Positions 9,064 to 19,138 of a DNA stretch of 64,000 bases are shown here, piece after piece. The stretch is from Pisolithus tinctorius (lineage: Eukaryota > Basidiomycota > Agaricomycetes > Boletales > Pisolithaceae): contig JANFAH010000038.1 of NCBI GenBank assembly GCA_024663395.1, positions 434,001 through 498,000 on the forward strand. The letters are read 5' to 3'. The position numbers and the translations under genes are program-made. A model generated the notes under the pieces. It had not been told where the DNA came from. It saw nothing but the letters and a program-made list of their open reading frames with translations, and searched no databases. Positions within the stretch are counted from its first letter, which is position 1, and each line of letters begins with the position of its first letter.

Positions 9064-12000
9064 ATGGGAACTCTGCGGTGACGCCAGATGTTCCCCAAAC
9101 CAAGGACAGTTTAGTTTCTGTTGCACCTGTACTTGTAACGTCTACACCAGAACGTACTATGCAGATCCCCATTTCTCTTTACACATCAGAAACTACCTTG
9201 AAAGTCGTCAACACTACTGCTCTGGTTGACTCTGGAGCAGAAATTTCTTGCATCGACTGGGGTTTTGTGCGAAAGCACCGAATCCCCACTCAACACCTCG
9301 CTGAACCCATCCTCACCAAAAACGCCAATGGAACCCAGAACTCAAAGGGAAAAATACTGTTTTCCGCCACTCTCTACTTCAAGGTTAAAGGACTCGTCCA
9401 TCAGTCCTTCTTCCATGTCATTAATTGTGGAACGGAAAATGTCATTCTGGGTCTCCCCTGGCTTCAGGAAAACAATCCTGTCGTGGACTGGAGAATGGGT
9501 ACACTCTCCGTCGACGAGAAAACCGATAGATCAAAAGAGTTAAGACGCAACGTCTCTCTTGTTACCATCGAAGAACCAACCGTGAACCTTGTGTCCCCTG
9601 CTGAAAAGAAAGGGATAAACAAATTCATGGATTATGAAGAACCAGAAGACGAAACCATCCGAGCACACTTCGTGATGTCAGTTGGAAAACTTGTTGAAGA
9701 AGCCAAGAAGGTTAATCCCAACAACACTCTTCTTCGAAAGATTACCACTGCTACTGAGTTAGCACAAGAAGAACACAGGAAGAAACCGAAGGCCGTCCTC
9801 CCCGAAGACTACAAAGACTTCGCCTCGGTCTTCGAAAAGCCATCCGATGGAGTCTTGCCTCCATCACGACCATACGACCATGCCATAAACCTTGTAGACG
9901 ACTTCGTCCCCAAGGTGGCCAAAGCATACCCGCTCTCTCCCTCTGAGCGAGAGTCCGCAGAAAAGTTTATTGAAGAAAACCTTCGAGAAGGAAAGATCCG
10001 TCCCTCGAAGTCCCCCCAAGCTGCCCCCTTCTTCTTCGTAGGGAAGAAAGACGGTTCCTTACGTCCCTGTCAAGACTACAGGTACCTGAACAAGAATATG
10101 GTGAAGGATGCATACCCCCTTCCCCTCGTTTCAGACCTAGTAGACAAACTAAAAGGAGCCTCTGTCTTCACAAAAATGGATGTCAGATCGGGCTACAATA
10201 ATGTCCGCATCAAAGAAGGAGACCAGTGGAAAGCTGCATTCATTACGCACAAAGGACTCTTCGAACCAACTGTTATGTTCTTCGGGTTGTGCAACTCCCC
10301 CGCCACTTGCCAGCGATTCATGAACGACTCTTTCAGAGATATGATTGCCGAAGGATGGCTGGTCGTTTACATGGATGACCTCCTCATCTTCTCAAATGAC
10401 CCCGAAGAACATAAATGAAGAACCCGTCGTGTTCTCAAAAGAATGAGGGAACTTTCTCTCCCTCTGAAATTAGAAAAATGTCATTTTGATCTTGCCGAAG
10501 TGGAATACCTTGGCATGATTATCAAGGAAAACACCGTCGCCATGGACCCTGTCAAGGTACAAGGCATTGCCGAATGGCCTGTTCCAAAGAAGGTCAAAGA
10601 TGTGCGATCCTTTTTAGGATTCGCAAACTTTTACAGAAGATTTGTCCCCTACTACTCGGACATTGCATGACCACTCATCGACCTCACCAAGAAAACGGTC
10701 GACTGGAGTTGGTCTAAGAAATGCCAAGACGCCTTTGACCTTCTCAAAAGAATCTTCATGGCACAACCGACTCTTCGAATGCCTGACACCTCTCGGCCAT
10801 TCGCGATTACCACAGATGCATCCAAGTATGCAACAGGAGGAATCCTCCTTCAAGAAGATTCGAATGGGCAGTGGCAACCCTGTGCCTTCCTATCCCAATC
10901 GTTTAACCCTGCGGAAAGAAACTACGACATTTATGACAGGGAACTGCTTGGGGTTATTCGAGCACTGAAAACCTGGAGACATTACCTCCATGGATCCCCA
11001 TTCCCGGTTAAGGTCTTCACTGACCATAAAAACCTGACATACTTTAAGTCGCCTCAAAACTTGAATTGTCGCCAAGCCCGCTGGCTCCTCGACCTTGCAG
11101 ACTTTGATCTGCAGTTAGAACATGTCCCAGGCAAAGACCTGGCCGCACCAGATGCACTCTCCCGCCGACCCGATCATATCCCTGACGATGACGAAGATAA
11201 CAAAGGAGTTACCCTCCTTCCACAAACCCTGTTCGTCAATCTTATTGACACCAATCTCACCCAGAAGGTCGCATCGTCCTCCATGAAAGACCCCGTAGTC
11301 CAAACAGCACTTCGTGCCATTGAAGATGTCAATATGCCACTTCCGTTCAAGTCACAACTCTCTGACTGGAGGTTTGAAAGTGGGGTCTTGCTCTACAAAG
11401 ATCGGGTTTACATCCCTGACGACCCTACCCTCCGACGGACCGTCGTGTCCAACCACCATGATCATCCCTCTGCCGGACACCCTGGTGTCCTGAAAACTCG
11501 ACAACTCGTCTCGACCGAGTTCTGGTGGCCTGGACTTGCATCCTTTGTCCAAAAATATGTAGATGGCTGTGCTACCTGCCAGCAGAACAAGGTTAATACA
11601 CATCCAACGACACCACCCCTTACGCCTATCCCCTCCACCTCAACCCGCCCCTTCCAACAGATCTCTTGTGATCTGGTCACCGACTTACCGGTGTCACATG
11701 GCTATGATTCCCTTTTGGTCGTGGTAGACCATGGGCTTACAAAGGGGGTAATTTTATCACCCACGAAGAAGACCGCCTCTGCCACCGATATTGCAGCATT
11801 GTTTTTCAAGAAAGTCTACTCCCGCTTTGGGTTGTATGACAAAATCATATCAGATCGAGGCCCTCAATTTGCCTCCACCTTTGCAAAAGAACTCGCTTCC
11901 CTCTTGGGGTATTCCCTTGCCCTGTCAACAGCATATCACCCACAGACCGATGGAGAAACGGAATGTGTAAATCAAGAAGTGGAGACTTACCTCCGCATCT

Positions 12001-12725
12001 TTTGCCAAAACAACCCCACCTCGTGGGTGGACAACCTACCAATGGCCGAATTCGCGCATAACCACCGCCCACACTCTGTTACTCATCAATCTCCGTTCTA
12101 CCTCATGTACGGATATGAACCAAAACCCCTTCTGTCCCTGATTGCAGAAACCCACCTTCCCGCCGCCGAGGCTAGACTCGGTGAACTCAGGAAAGCTAGA
12201 GAGGAAGCCCTAGCGGCCCATGACCTAGCAAGAAAAACGATGAAAGACCGCTCATCACGACCCTTCACCCCGTTCCAGAAAGGTGATAAGGTTTGGCTAG
12301 AAGCACACAATTTGAAATGCTCCTATGAAAATAGGAAGCTAGCACCAAAACGAGAAGGACCTTTCACCGTCTCTGACGTCTTATCTCCGATAACGTATCG
12401 CCTCACGATTCCCGCATGCTGGAAAATCCACAACGTTTTCCATGCTTCCCTCTTATCGCCCTATCGCGAAAATGACATTCACGGACCGAACTTCCCAGCT
12501 CCACCACCTGACCTAGTCAATGAGGAGGAAGAATACGAAGTTGAGGCGATAGTCGGCCATAAAAGGTCCGGCCATGGACACACCTTCTTAATCAAATGGA
12601 AGGGTTACCCTTCTTCCGAAAACTCGTGGCAGAAAGAGTCACACCTTGAACACGCTGATGATACACTCTCCACCTATAAAAAACGATTCCCCAAAGACTT
12701 CCCCCCTCAGAAACAACCCGTTTGA
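9060..12725 (+). pseudogene. Ty3 pol: protease, RT, RNase H, integrase, chromodomain; two premature stops
   Basis: One continuous frame broken by TGA at 10416-10418 (EEHK-stop) and 10668-10670 (SDIA-stop); both fit CGA (Arg) to TGA. In order: aspartic protease DSGA near residue 57; reverse transcriptase from about 9890 with VYMDDLLIF (catalytic codons 10368-10379); RNase H with TTDASKYATGG near 10815; integrase zinc domain (H-H then CATCQQNK, about 11455-11590) and core with D, DRGPQF and the Glu of GETE; C-terminal chromodomain (EVEAIVGHKRSG, FLIKWKGYPSSENSW) at about 12540-12710. Chromodomains steer chromoviruses toward modified chromatin. HGLTK and TECVNQ in the integrase stand where relatives usually have Arg, also as CpG decay would give. 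Not functional as it stands. Confidence 0.92.
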
Positions 12726-12761
12726 CATTCCACCCGTACTGTCAGAAATATCGTTCTCGAA

Positions 12762-13766
12762 ATGCCCCCTCGTCGCTACACTTACCCTCGTGAACCCTCT
12801 CGCCAACACACCCCCTTTGCTCGTCGCCAGCGACAGCCCGCTAGCAATCAGATGATCGCTTCGTATCAACTCTTCATCGCTGATCCTGCTGTCATTGGCA
12901 CCGTTTATCACGAAGTGGACGAGGACTCCCCACTTGACCTCGTATATCATGCTACTATCCAAGCCCTTTGGCTTGAAGAACTTTCTCGATATGTCAATCA
13001 CCAGAATCCCCTTCTATCCCCTGCTCGTACTATCTTGAATGAAGTCGCTGTCCAGCAGGTTCCCCTCTTGCTTAAACTCTTTGATGTCCTTGGAGGTGCA
13101 GACCTCATCTACAACGTCCGCCAGTACCCTATGTTGATCGCTCCTCCCCCTCCTGGGTCTAGAAGACCCTCGACTGCAACTTCACCTCCAGTTTCCTCCG
13201 CGTCATCCTCCCCCCCGGCACAGTCGTCGTTGTCATCCTCCCACTCGTCTCGCTCCCTCCACAGAGCCGATAGACCTCGTGCCTGCTGCTTGTCAGGCCC
13301 GAACCCTCAACCCTGCGAGTCTCATAGCTCGCCGTCCGAAGTAGACCCTGAGACTGCCTTTGGCGTCTCCCGTGCAGAACTCGACTACACGTTAAACATT
13401 GTCGAAACTCTCGCACAGTTGCTGCCGTCTCCTGTGTTAAACGCCTTGACCGAGTTTGACATGCCTCTTACTCTGTCCGATCCATGCTATCGTCAAGCGT
13501 GTTACGTCTGCCGCCATCTCGGCCATATCCGCGTCAACTGTGGACTGTATGAATGTCCCCTTTGCCACGCCACTCATCCCAGGCATACCCAGGCCCAATG
13601 CCCTTCCATCTGCCCTCGTCATCCTTTACAGGACAGAATAGCTACCCCCACTCTGGTAGATGATCGTACCCTCGTCGGGAGCGAGGATAACGACTTGTAC
13701 GACAATGATTTTGATTTCAATGACTCCACCATCAGTAACATGACCGGAGAACCTTATGGAGAGTAG
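12762..13766 (+). CDS. Accessory ORF3 of the chromovirus, double zinc-knuckle protein
   Basis: A 334-residue frame starting at ATG 12762, 36 bases after the pol stop and ending 37 bases before the 3' LTR. The N-terminal half is basic (PPRRYTYPREPSRQH), then helical and hydrophobic (LLLKLFDVLGGADLIYNV). A Pro/Ser-rich linker follows. The C-terminal part has CYVCRHLGHIRVNC (C-X2-C-X4-H-X4-C) and a second cluster CPLCHATHPRHTQAQC, then an acidic tail. There is no signal peptide and no membrane span, so it is not envelope-like. The same gene is kept open in element A (1-549), although pol here is broken. I do not recognise the family. A second gag-like or nucleic-acid chaperone role is a guess. 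Confidence 0.8.
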   Translation: MPPRRYTYPREPSRQHTPFARRQRQPASNQMIASYQLFIADPAVIGTVYHEVDEDSPLDLVYHATIQALWLEELSRYVNHQNPLLSPARTILNEVAVQQVPLLLKLFDVLGGADLIYNVRQYPMLIAPPPPGSRRPSTATSPPVSSASSSPPAQSSLSSSHSSRSLHRADRPRACCLSGPNPQPCESHSSPSEVDPETAFGVSRAELDYTLNIVETLAQLLPSPVLNALTEFDMPLTLSDPCYRQACYVCRHLGHIRVNCGLYECPLCHATHPRHTQAQCPSICPRHPLQDRIATPTLVDDRTLVGSEDNDLYDNDFDFNDSTISNMTGEPYGE

Positions 13767-13790
13767 TTGAAGTCGGGGACTTCAACACTT

Positions 13791-13800
13791 AGAAAGGGGG
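13791..13800 (+). other. Polypurine tract of Ty3 element B
   Basis: AGAAAGGGGG, three bases upstream of the 3' LTR; identical in element A. Confidence 0.8.
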
Positions 13801-13803
13801 TAA

Positions 13804-14255
13804 TGTTATGTTTCACCCCTAGCTTTTCCTTTTCTGTTGTACGTTTACCTTGCTTGTGTTCCGTCGGACTTAGTTTCCTTTTAGAGCCGTCTTCTCCTTG
13901 GTCTGACGGCTCTCTATTTCCACCACTAGCGTTACTAGCTCGTTACATGCTTAGAACATGTGTCGTCATTGTTCAACCAATGGCATAGTTACCTCGTTAC
14001 ATGCAGATGCCTCATGGTCCGTTTCTGTGTAGTATTTAAACTGCCAGCTCAAGTCCTGGAAACCCAGACTTGAGCTGCTCAATCATACGCAGCGTTCTCA
14101 GAACTTCGCCCTCAGTGTCCCTCACAAGGACCACTCTTACTGGCGTTACCTCAAATCCTTTGTCGTTTACAGAGGTTACTGCAGCCGTTGCTCAGTAGAA
14201 ACCTTAGTCTGCAATTCGAGCTCTCCCTACGTCTTGACTTCGGTCGAGCGTAACA
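13804..14255 (+). repeat. 3' LTR of Ty3 element B
   Basis: 452 bases, starting TGTTATG (the first CpG has decayed) and ending CGTAACA, followed by the target duplication GTGTG. At one site the 5' copy reads CCAG and this copy CTGG, while the solo LTR at 18015 keeps CCGG. The same CpG therefore decayed independently on opposite strands. Confidence 0.95.
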
Positions 14256-14260
14256 GTGTG

Positions 14261-14436
14261 CAGAGTGCCAAGGGTCACCAGCTACCTCTCTGCTTTAGCA
14301 GAGATCTCCGGGTTGGGCTCCGGAGTCAGAGGAGAGGTATCCCGATGAGTCCCGATGGGCAAGGCCATGGGTAGGGGCTCTAGAGCAGGACCTAGACATG
14401 ATGCAATGACTTGCACAAGTGTGAGTCAGAATATAC
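14261..14436. repeat. Right remainder of the gene-less element's internal region
   Basis: 176 bases between the Ty3 target duplication and the right LTR. No gene seen. There is no clear polypurine tract before the LTR, which ends this segment with AGTCAGAATATAC. Confidence 0.6.
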
Positions 14437-15319
14437 TGTGAAGTACGGGTTTACCCTCGGGTGACAGGGGCCAAGTCCGAGTGGCCAGAATCAAGGCTGG
14501 GAGACAGGGGCCAAGTCCAGTTAGACTGGAGTTAAGGCTGGAGGTCAGGGGCTAAGTCCAGAGGACCGGACTTAAGGCCGGGAGTGCGGGAACAAGACTG
14601 GTAGCATGGGAAACTGACCGGTCTTGGGGTGCGCACAGGGGGAAGCCAGTTCGGGGTTGGATCTACCTCCCTTGGTCTCAGCTTATGTGCTGTACCCTTA
14701 TGCAAGCCGGGGAGAGGTCCAGGACAGGGGCCGGGGACAGCTTAAGGCTCGGCCTTAGCTATAGAGTAGTCTCAAGGGGTAATACAGAGTTAAGGGTAAT
14801 ACTAAGTTGATATTCTGACTGAGGGTGCTATGAAGTATGTACAGGGGTTAAATACATGAGGCTGGTCCAGAGTAAAGAACATAGAGCTGGACTTGTTAAT
14901 AAGTTATTAGCAAGAAGATTAGCAAGAGAGTGGATAGCCACAGTGGCTGTGCCAAGGCTAATAGCCAAAGTCTGGGTGACTGGCATACCGGGGTCAGACA
15001 CAGGATTTGTACAGTAAGCAAAGTCAGATGAAATGGGCTAGACTAAATATAGTACAAACAAAGGGAAACAGACCGGAGTTATGTCTGGGTGACCTGGACA
15101 TAGACCTAGGAGGACCGGGGTGGAGCAGCACAAGGCCAGGAGGCCGAAATGGACCGGAGATAGGGGTAAAACACCGGACTTGAGTTATGCAGGCCGGAGT
15201 TGAGTTATCTAGGGCTGGGATTGGGTTTTCTAGGCTGGACCAGGACTGGACTTGACCGGAGATAGGGGCTAGGGGTCCAGACTGGACTGAGTCCGAGTCC
15301 AAGAGTCATGGATATGACA
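14437..15319. repeat. Right LTR of the gene-less element
   Basis: 883 bases beginning TGTGAAGTACGGG and ending GGATATGACA, followed by TAAGT (15320-15324). Collinear with 2007-2910. Confidence 0.85.
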
Positions 15320-15324
15320 TAAGT

Positions 15325-16768
15325 GGCAGGCAGCAGTCAGAGATATGTGACCCATCCTTCGGTGAAGCTCCATGATGGTAACTGTTTCAGTCATGGAGTT
15401 CACTTCATTGTGATCATTGTTGTGAATGACATGATAGAGACCAGCTTTGGACTTGGGGACACATCCAACAATGTTGTTGGTGGGGTTCCTGATGATGCAG
15501 GTGCCTTCAGTGAAGGTGATGGAGTACCCTAGCTGATCAAGGCGGCCAACTGATATGAGGGTGTATCCTACCTTGGGCGAATATAGCACCTCCATAAGTC
15601 ACAATTTAGTCACATCATACCTGTTTGGTACTTCTATGACCATCTCCCCCATAGCTGTGGCATTAAAGAGATGTTTGTTTGCCACTGAGAATGACTTAGG
15701 CAGTATGCTTGTTAGGGCCTCAAATCTCTCCTTGTAGGGGGAGATGTGACAAGTGGATCTGGAATCATAGAGTTTGATGACATGTGCATTAATAGGGCTG
15801 TCGTTTACAAGGTTTGTGAACTCTGGGGAGGTTTCAGTGGGCTCATCAGGACTCAAGCCATTTCCACAAGGTGAGTCCTTGCCATCCACTTCCTCCACCT
15901 CACTGAACCAGTCCTCATCGCAGGCATTGAAGTGTTGCCAATATTCATCATTGTCATCCAAGGATACACTCAATGGATCAGGGAGCATCACCTCATCATC
16001 CAGCTCATCCAAGGTGTGGGCCAAGAAGACGCCCTCTTCATCAGAGTCAAGCATTACAGCATGAGTGGATCCATTTGTAGTAGTGGATGAAGCTTCTTTC
16101 TTTTTATCAGGATCAGGACATTGAGACTTGTAGTGCTCCCTCAATGCAGTTCCAGCAGGGTCCATGCTTGCAAGTGTGCCCTCTGGAGCTTCCTCCTCAA
16201 CCTCTCCAACTCCCTCATCCTTGATTAGGGGAGTTCCCTGGGGTCATGGCCAAGGCTACATCGCCTTCACAGGTTCTTTGCTTAGGACATGAGTGCTGCA
16301 TCTCCTTGCAGCTTCATCTTTCTGATTCCTCGATAATAAGGGAGATGAGAATATCAGGGTCAATAGTTTGCATTGGGCTGTACAAACAAGTGGTTGTGAG
16401 CTGGCCAGATGTGAAGCTAGCGAGGTATTTGGGTAAGGATTGGATGATGGTCGATCGATAGTCCTTTTCTTTGATCTGTATGCTGATGGCTGCTAACTCA
16501 TCTCTCTTTGTATGCAGATCATCCAAGAATTGGCAGACATCACCATCAGCAGGGCATTGCATGCCTAAAAACTTCATTTGCAGATCTGTTTGAGTGTAAG
16601 CTCCCTTTTTGGTGTACTTGTGAATGATCTCATTCCACATGCCAGTGATGCTGCTAAGGCTATGCACCCAGAGGGCAGTGGAATCAGGGATCCATTGGGT
16701 AAGTAAGTGCTTCACCATATTCTTGCTCTTTTGCCATTTTGCAAGCTCATCAGGGTCTGGGGGGACTA
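15325..16768 (-). pseudogene. Ty1/copia polyprotein remnant: C-terminal gag, knuckle, protease, pre-integrase
   Basis: Minus-strand order: gag (UBN2-like: LPDDLHTKRDEL-type segment, IIQSLPKYLASF), a damaged zinc knuckle (CWNC ... HYKSQC, split by a frameshift at about 16160), an acidic linker, the protease site and the pre-integrase motif (LHRRMGHIS) near 15330. The protease reads LYDSRSTCHISPY where active copia enzymes have DSG; Gly to Arg here fits a G-to-A change at CCGGA. TGA stops occur after VTKL (about 15597) and after EESER (about 16315), again at likely Arg codons. The protein is split from its N-terminus by the Tc1 element at 16771 and from the integrase by the insertion ending at 15319. 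Confidence 0.85.
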
Positions 16769-16770
16769 TA
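16769..16770. repeat. TA target duplication (left) of the Tc1 element
   Basis: TA here and at 18847-18848 flank the element. Joining across one TA restores the copia gag frame (DSFVT then VPPDPDELAKW). Confidence 0.8.
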
Positions 16771-16982
16771 CAGTGACTTCCAAAATTGATTCAATGTTTG
16801 CACATTTTGGGTTGTTTGTTGAATTTATCAAGAGCAAAGACAAATAAGACCAAAGTGTAAGTTGATGACACAAGCCATTTGCACAGGGCTATCCATCAAA
16901 AAAAAGATTATGTAATTTGAATCAGTATCCATAAAGGTATATACAATTTAAATTGCCATGTCATTGAATCAATTTTGGAAGT
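16771..16982. repeat. Left terminal inverted repeat of the Tc1 element
   Basis: Pairs with 18637-18846 over about 210 bases. The motif CATTGAATCAATTTTGGAA sits at its inner border and, reversed, at its outer border. Confidence 0.85.
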
Positions 16983-17011
16983 GTGTATCAGAGATATAGA
17001 AAGTGATAATT

Positions 17012-18483
17012 TTAATACTTTGTATGACCTCCCTTGGCTTTTATCACTGCTTGGACCCTTCTAGGCATACTTTCAATTAAATTCTGACACACCCCTGGGT
17101 CTATATTATTCCACACCACTGCCACTCTCTCCCAAACCTCCCAAACTCCCTTTGGCTGTGTTGAATACTTGTTGAGCTCCTGTTTGATGTGATTCCAGAG
17201 GTGTTCAATGGGATTCATATCTGGAGACTGTGGAGGCCAGTCTAGAGCATTGATATTGTTGTCCTCCAACCACTTCTTGGCCTTTTTGGATGTATGTTTT
17301 GGGTCATTGTCCTGTTGAAAGATAACATCCTTCAAAGGAATTCCAGAATCTCCCAAGCTAGGAAGCAACTGGCTCTCCAAAATGACCACATATTGGTTGG
17401 CATCCATCCTCCCCTCAATCTCTGCAAGGTGGCCAACACCTTCCCAGCCCATACATCCCCATACCATAATGTTCCCTCCTCCATGCTTGACTGTTCCCTG
17501 TATCTCTCTCTCAATAAGCCCCTCTCCTGCCTGTTTCCACACCCAAACCTTCCCATCTGACCCAATCCTATTGATTTGGTCTCATCTAACCAGATAACCC
17601 TTCTCCAGTCCTCCACAGTCCATTCTTTGTATTTCAGAGCAAAGGCTAATTGCTTCTTTCTGTGAGTTATAGAAAGGAGTGGTTTTTTCTTCTTTGTTAC
17701 AGCCTTGAATGAGTGTTTTCTGAGGACCCTTCTGACTGTTTGTGAGGAGACTGGATTGGAGATTATGGAATTGATGTTCTTTGTAACCTCAACAGCATTG
17801 GTGGCCTTGCCTGTGGTGATTTGTGTAATAATAGCATGCTGAGAGGTGGATGAAAGCTTAGCAGGACATCCAGAAGAAGGTGCTTGTTGATCAGGAAGAT
17901 GGTTCTTGAGCACCCTGGAGACTGTAGGCTGGCTGATACCCAGCCTGGAGGCAATAGTGTGAGTAGAATGACCATTACAGGCCAGAGAAATGATGCTTGC
18001 CTTCTGAGCAGAGGTGTTACATTTCACCCCTGACTTTTCCTTTTCTGTTGTACATTTACCTCGTTTGTGATCCGTTGGACTTAGTTTCCTTTTAGAGCCG
18101 TCTTCTCTCTGATCCGACGGCTCTCTATTTCCACCACTAGCATTACTGGCTCGTTACACGTTTAGGACATGTGTCGTCATTGTTCAACCAATGGCGTAGT
18201 TACCTCGTTACATGCGGACGCCTCATGGTCCGTTTCTGTGTAGTATTTAGTCTGCCGGCTCAAGTCCTGGAAACCCAGACTTGAGCTGCTCAATCATACG
18301 CAGCGTTCTCAGAACTTCGCCCTCAGTGTCTCTAATAAGGACCACTCTTACCGGCGTTGCCTCAAATCCTCTGTCGTTTACAGAGGTTACTGCAGCCGTT
18401 GCTCAGTAGAAACCTTAGTCTGCGTTTGAGCTCTCCCTACGTCTTGACTTCGGTTGAGCGTAACAAGAGGAGATGGGGTGCAT
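17012..18483 (-). pseudogene. Tc1-family transposase (DD34E), interrupted and frameshifted
   Basis: The start ATG is at 18481-18483 (MHPISSAQKASII after splicing out the insert). Codon 6 region is split by the solo LTR at 18015-18465. An N-terminal helix-turn-helix (TIASRLGISQPTVSRVL) binds the inverted repeats. Catalytic residues: first Asp in VIWLDETK, second in FQQDNDPKHTS, Glu in NPIEHLW, with 34 residues between the last two. One base is missing near 17560, just after VIWLDETK, which shifts the rest out of frame. The intact length would be about 339 residues, normal for Tc1. Confidence 0.92.
18015..18465 (+). repeat. Solo Ty3 LTR inside the Tc1 transposase
   Basis: TGTTACA ... CGTAACA, 451 bases, flanked by the exact 5-base duplication AGAGG (18010-18014 and 18466-18470). 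No internal Ty3 sequence remains, so it arose by LTR-LTR recombination. It keeps TATTTAG, the AGACTTGAGCT self-primer and several CpGs lost in other copies. Confidence 0.95.
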
Positions 18484-18636
18484 AGTATAGTTAGGAAGCA
18501 TTGACAACATAGACAGTGGTTAAATAGCTTGGACTGAAATGGTTGCTAAGGTACAATAACCATAGCAACCATCTTTGATGATTTTTGAAATTGTTTTATG
18601 TGATATTGGTTGGATTCTGATGAATCCAATACATAG

Positions 18637-18846
18637 TTCCAAAATTGATTCAATGACATGGTGATTTAAATCAAGTATATTGCCATGGATACTGATTCAA
18701 ATTACATAATCTTTTTTTTGATGGATTGCCCTATGCAAATGGTTTATGCCATTAACTTACACTTTGGTCTTATTTGTCTTTGTTCCTGATCAATTCAACA
18801 AACAACCCAAAATGTGCAAACATTGAATCAATTTTGGAAGTCACTG
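18637..18846. repeat. Right terminal inverted repeat of the Tc1 element
   Basis: Reverse complement of 16771-16982 with scattered differences. Confidence 0.85.
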
Positions 18847-18848
18847 TA

Positions 18849-19045
18849 GTTACAAAACTGTCCTCATTGGTAGAAGTTGTGTCACTGGGGCAAGAGGAGG
18901 TACCATTGAAATGGGACCAAAGTTCTTTTGCTTCAATGGCAGTCTGGAAGCAAAGGGAAAAGATCACCCAGTTCATGCCTTTGATGTCAAGCTTTGGAAC
19001 ATTGCCCAGGAGGGTGTTGGTGGTGACAGGGATAGCAGTAGTCAT
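18849..19045 (-). pseudogene. Ty1/copia gag N-terminus
   Basis: Starts at ATG 19043-19045 with MTTAIPVTTNTLL, followed by KLDIKGMNWVIFSLCFQTA and ELWSHFNGTSSCP, the usual copia gag opening. It is cut by the Tc1 element after DSFVT and continues at 16768. Confidence 0.8.
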
Positions 19046-19126
19046 TTTGAGGGGTAATTGAGAACTGGTTTGGCAGCAAGAATATTGAAACAAAAGGTGA
19101 GACATTCATGGGCTATTTAGAGCATG

Positions 19127-19138
19127 GGGCTCATAACC
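19127..19138 (-). other. Copia primer binding site complementary to initiator tRNA anticodon arm
   Basis: On the minus strand GGTTATGAGCCC lies about 80 bases before the gag start. Its complement GGGCTCATAACC is the anticodon stem-loop (CAT anticodon) of eukaryotic initiator tRNA-Met. Drosophila copia primes from an internal fragment of that tRNA, so a half-tRNA primer is likely here too. Confidence 0.55.

Larger units (their letters stand above)
7413..14255 (+). mobile_element. Full-length Ty3/gypsy chromovirus (Tf1/sushi-like), element B
   Basis: A 6843-base element with two 452-base LTRs, flanked by the 5-base duplication GTGTG (7408-7412 and 14256-14260). It encodes gag, pol (protease, reverse transcriptase, RNase H, integrase, chromodomain) and a third ORF. 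It has a self-complementary primer site instead of a tRNA site. Two TGA codons interrupt pol, so this copy is not autonomous. It is inserted in the internal part of the gene-less LTR element. The two LTRs differ at 15 positions by eye, all transitions, 14 of them at CpG. Confidence 0.95.
2007..15319. mobile_element. Non-autonomous LTR element (LARD-like) without coding genes, carrying a nested Ty3
   Basis: The element begins TGTGAAG and ends ATATGACA (TG..CA), has long terminal repeats of 904 and 883 bases and is flanked by a 5-base duplication TAAGT. Apart from the Ty3 nested at 7413-14255, the internal region is about 4.5 kb plus 0.18 kb. I can read no gag, protease, reverse transcriptase or integrase in it on either strand. 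It is made of purine-rich, CCGG-studded degenerate repeats. LTRs, TG..CA ends and a 5-base duplication imply mobilisation by an LTR-element integrase supplied in trans. Size and lack of genes fit a large retrotransposon derivative. Strand is undetermined. Confidence 0.75.
16771..18846 (-). mobile_element. Tc1-type DNA transposon, broken and carrying a solo LTR
   Basis: The ends read CAGTGACTTCC ... GGAAGTCACTG, with terminal inverted repeats of about 212 bases and a TA target. Inside is a Tc1 transposase gene on the minus strand (17012-18483). Excluding the nested Ty3 solo LTR the element is about 1.62 kb, a usual Tc1 size. The outer end of each inverted repeat (ACTTCCAAAATTGATTCAATG-like) recurs at the inner end in reverse orientation. 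The transposon portion has no CpG that I could find. Confidence 0.9.
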
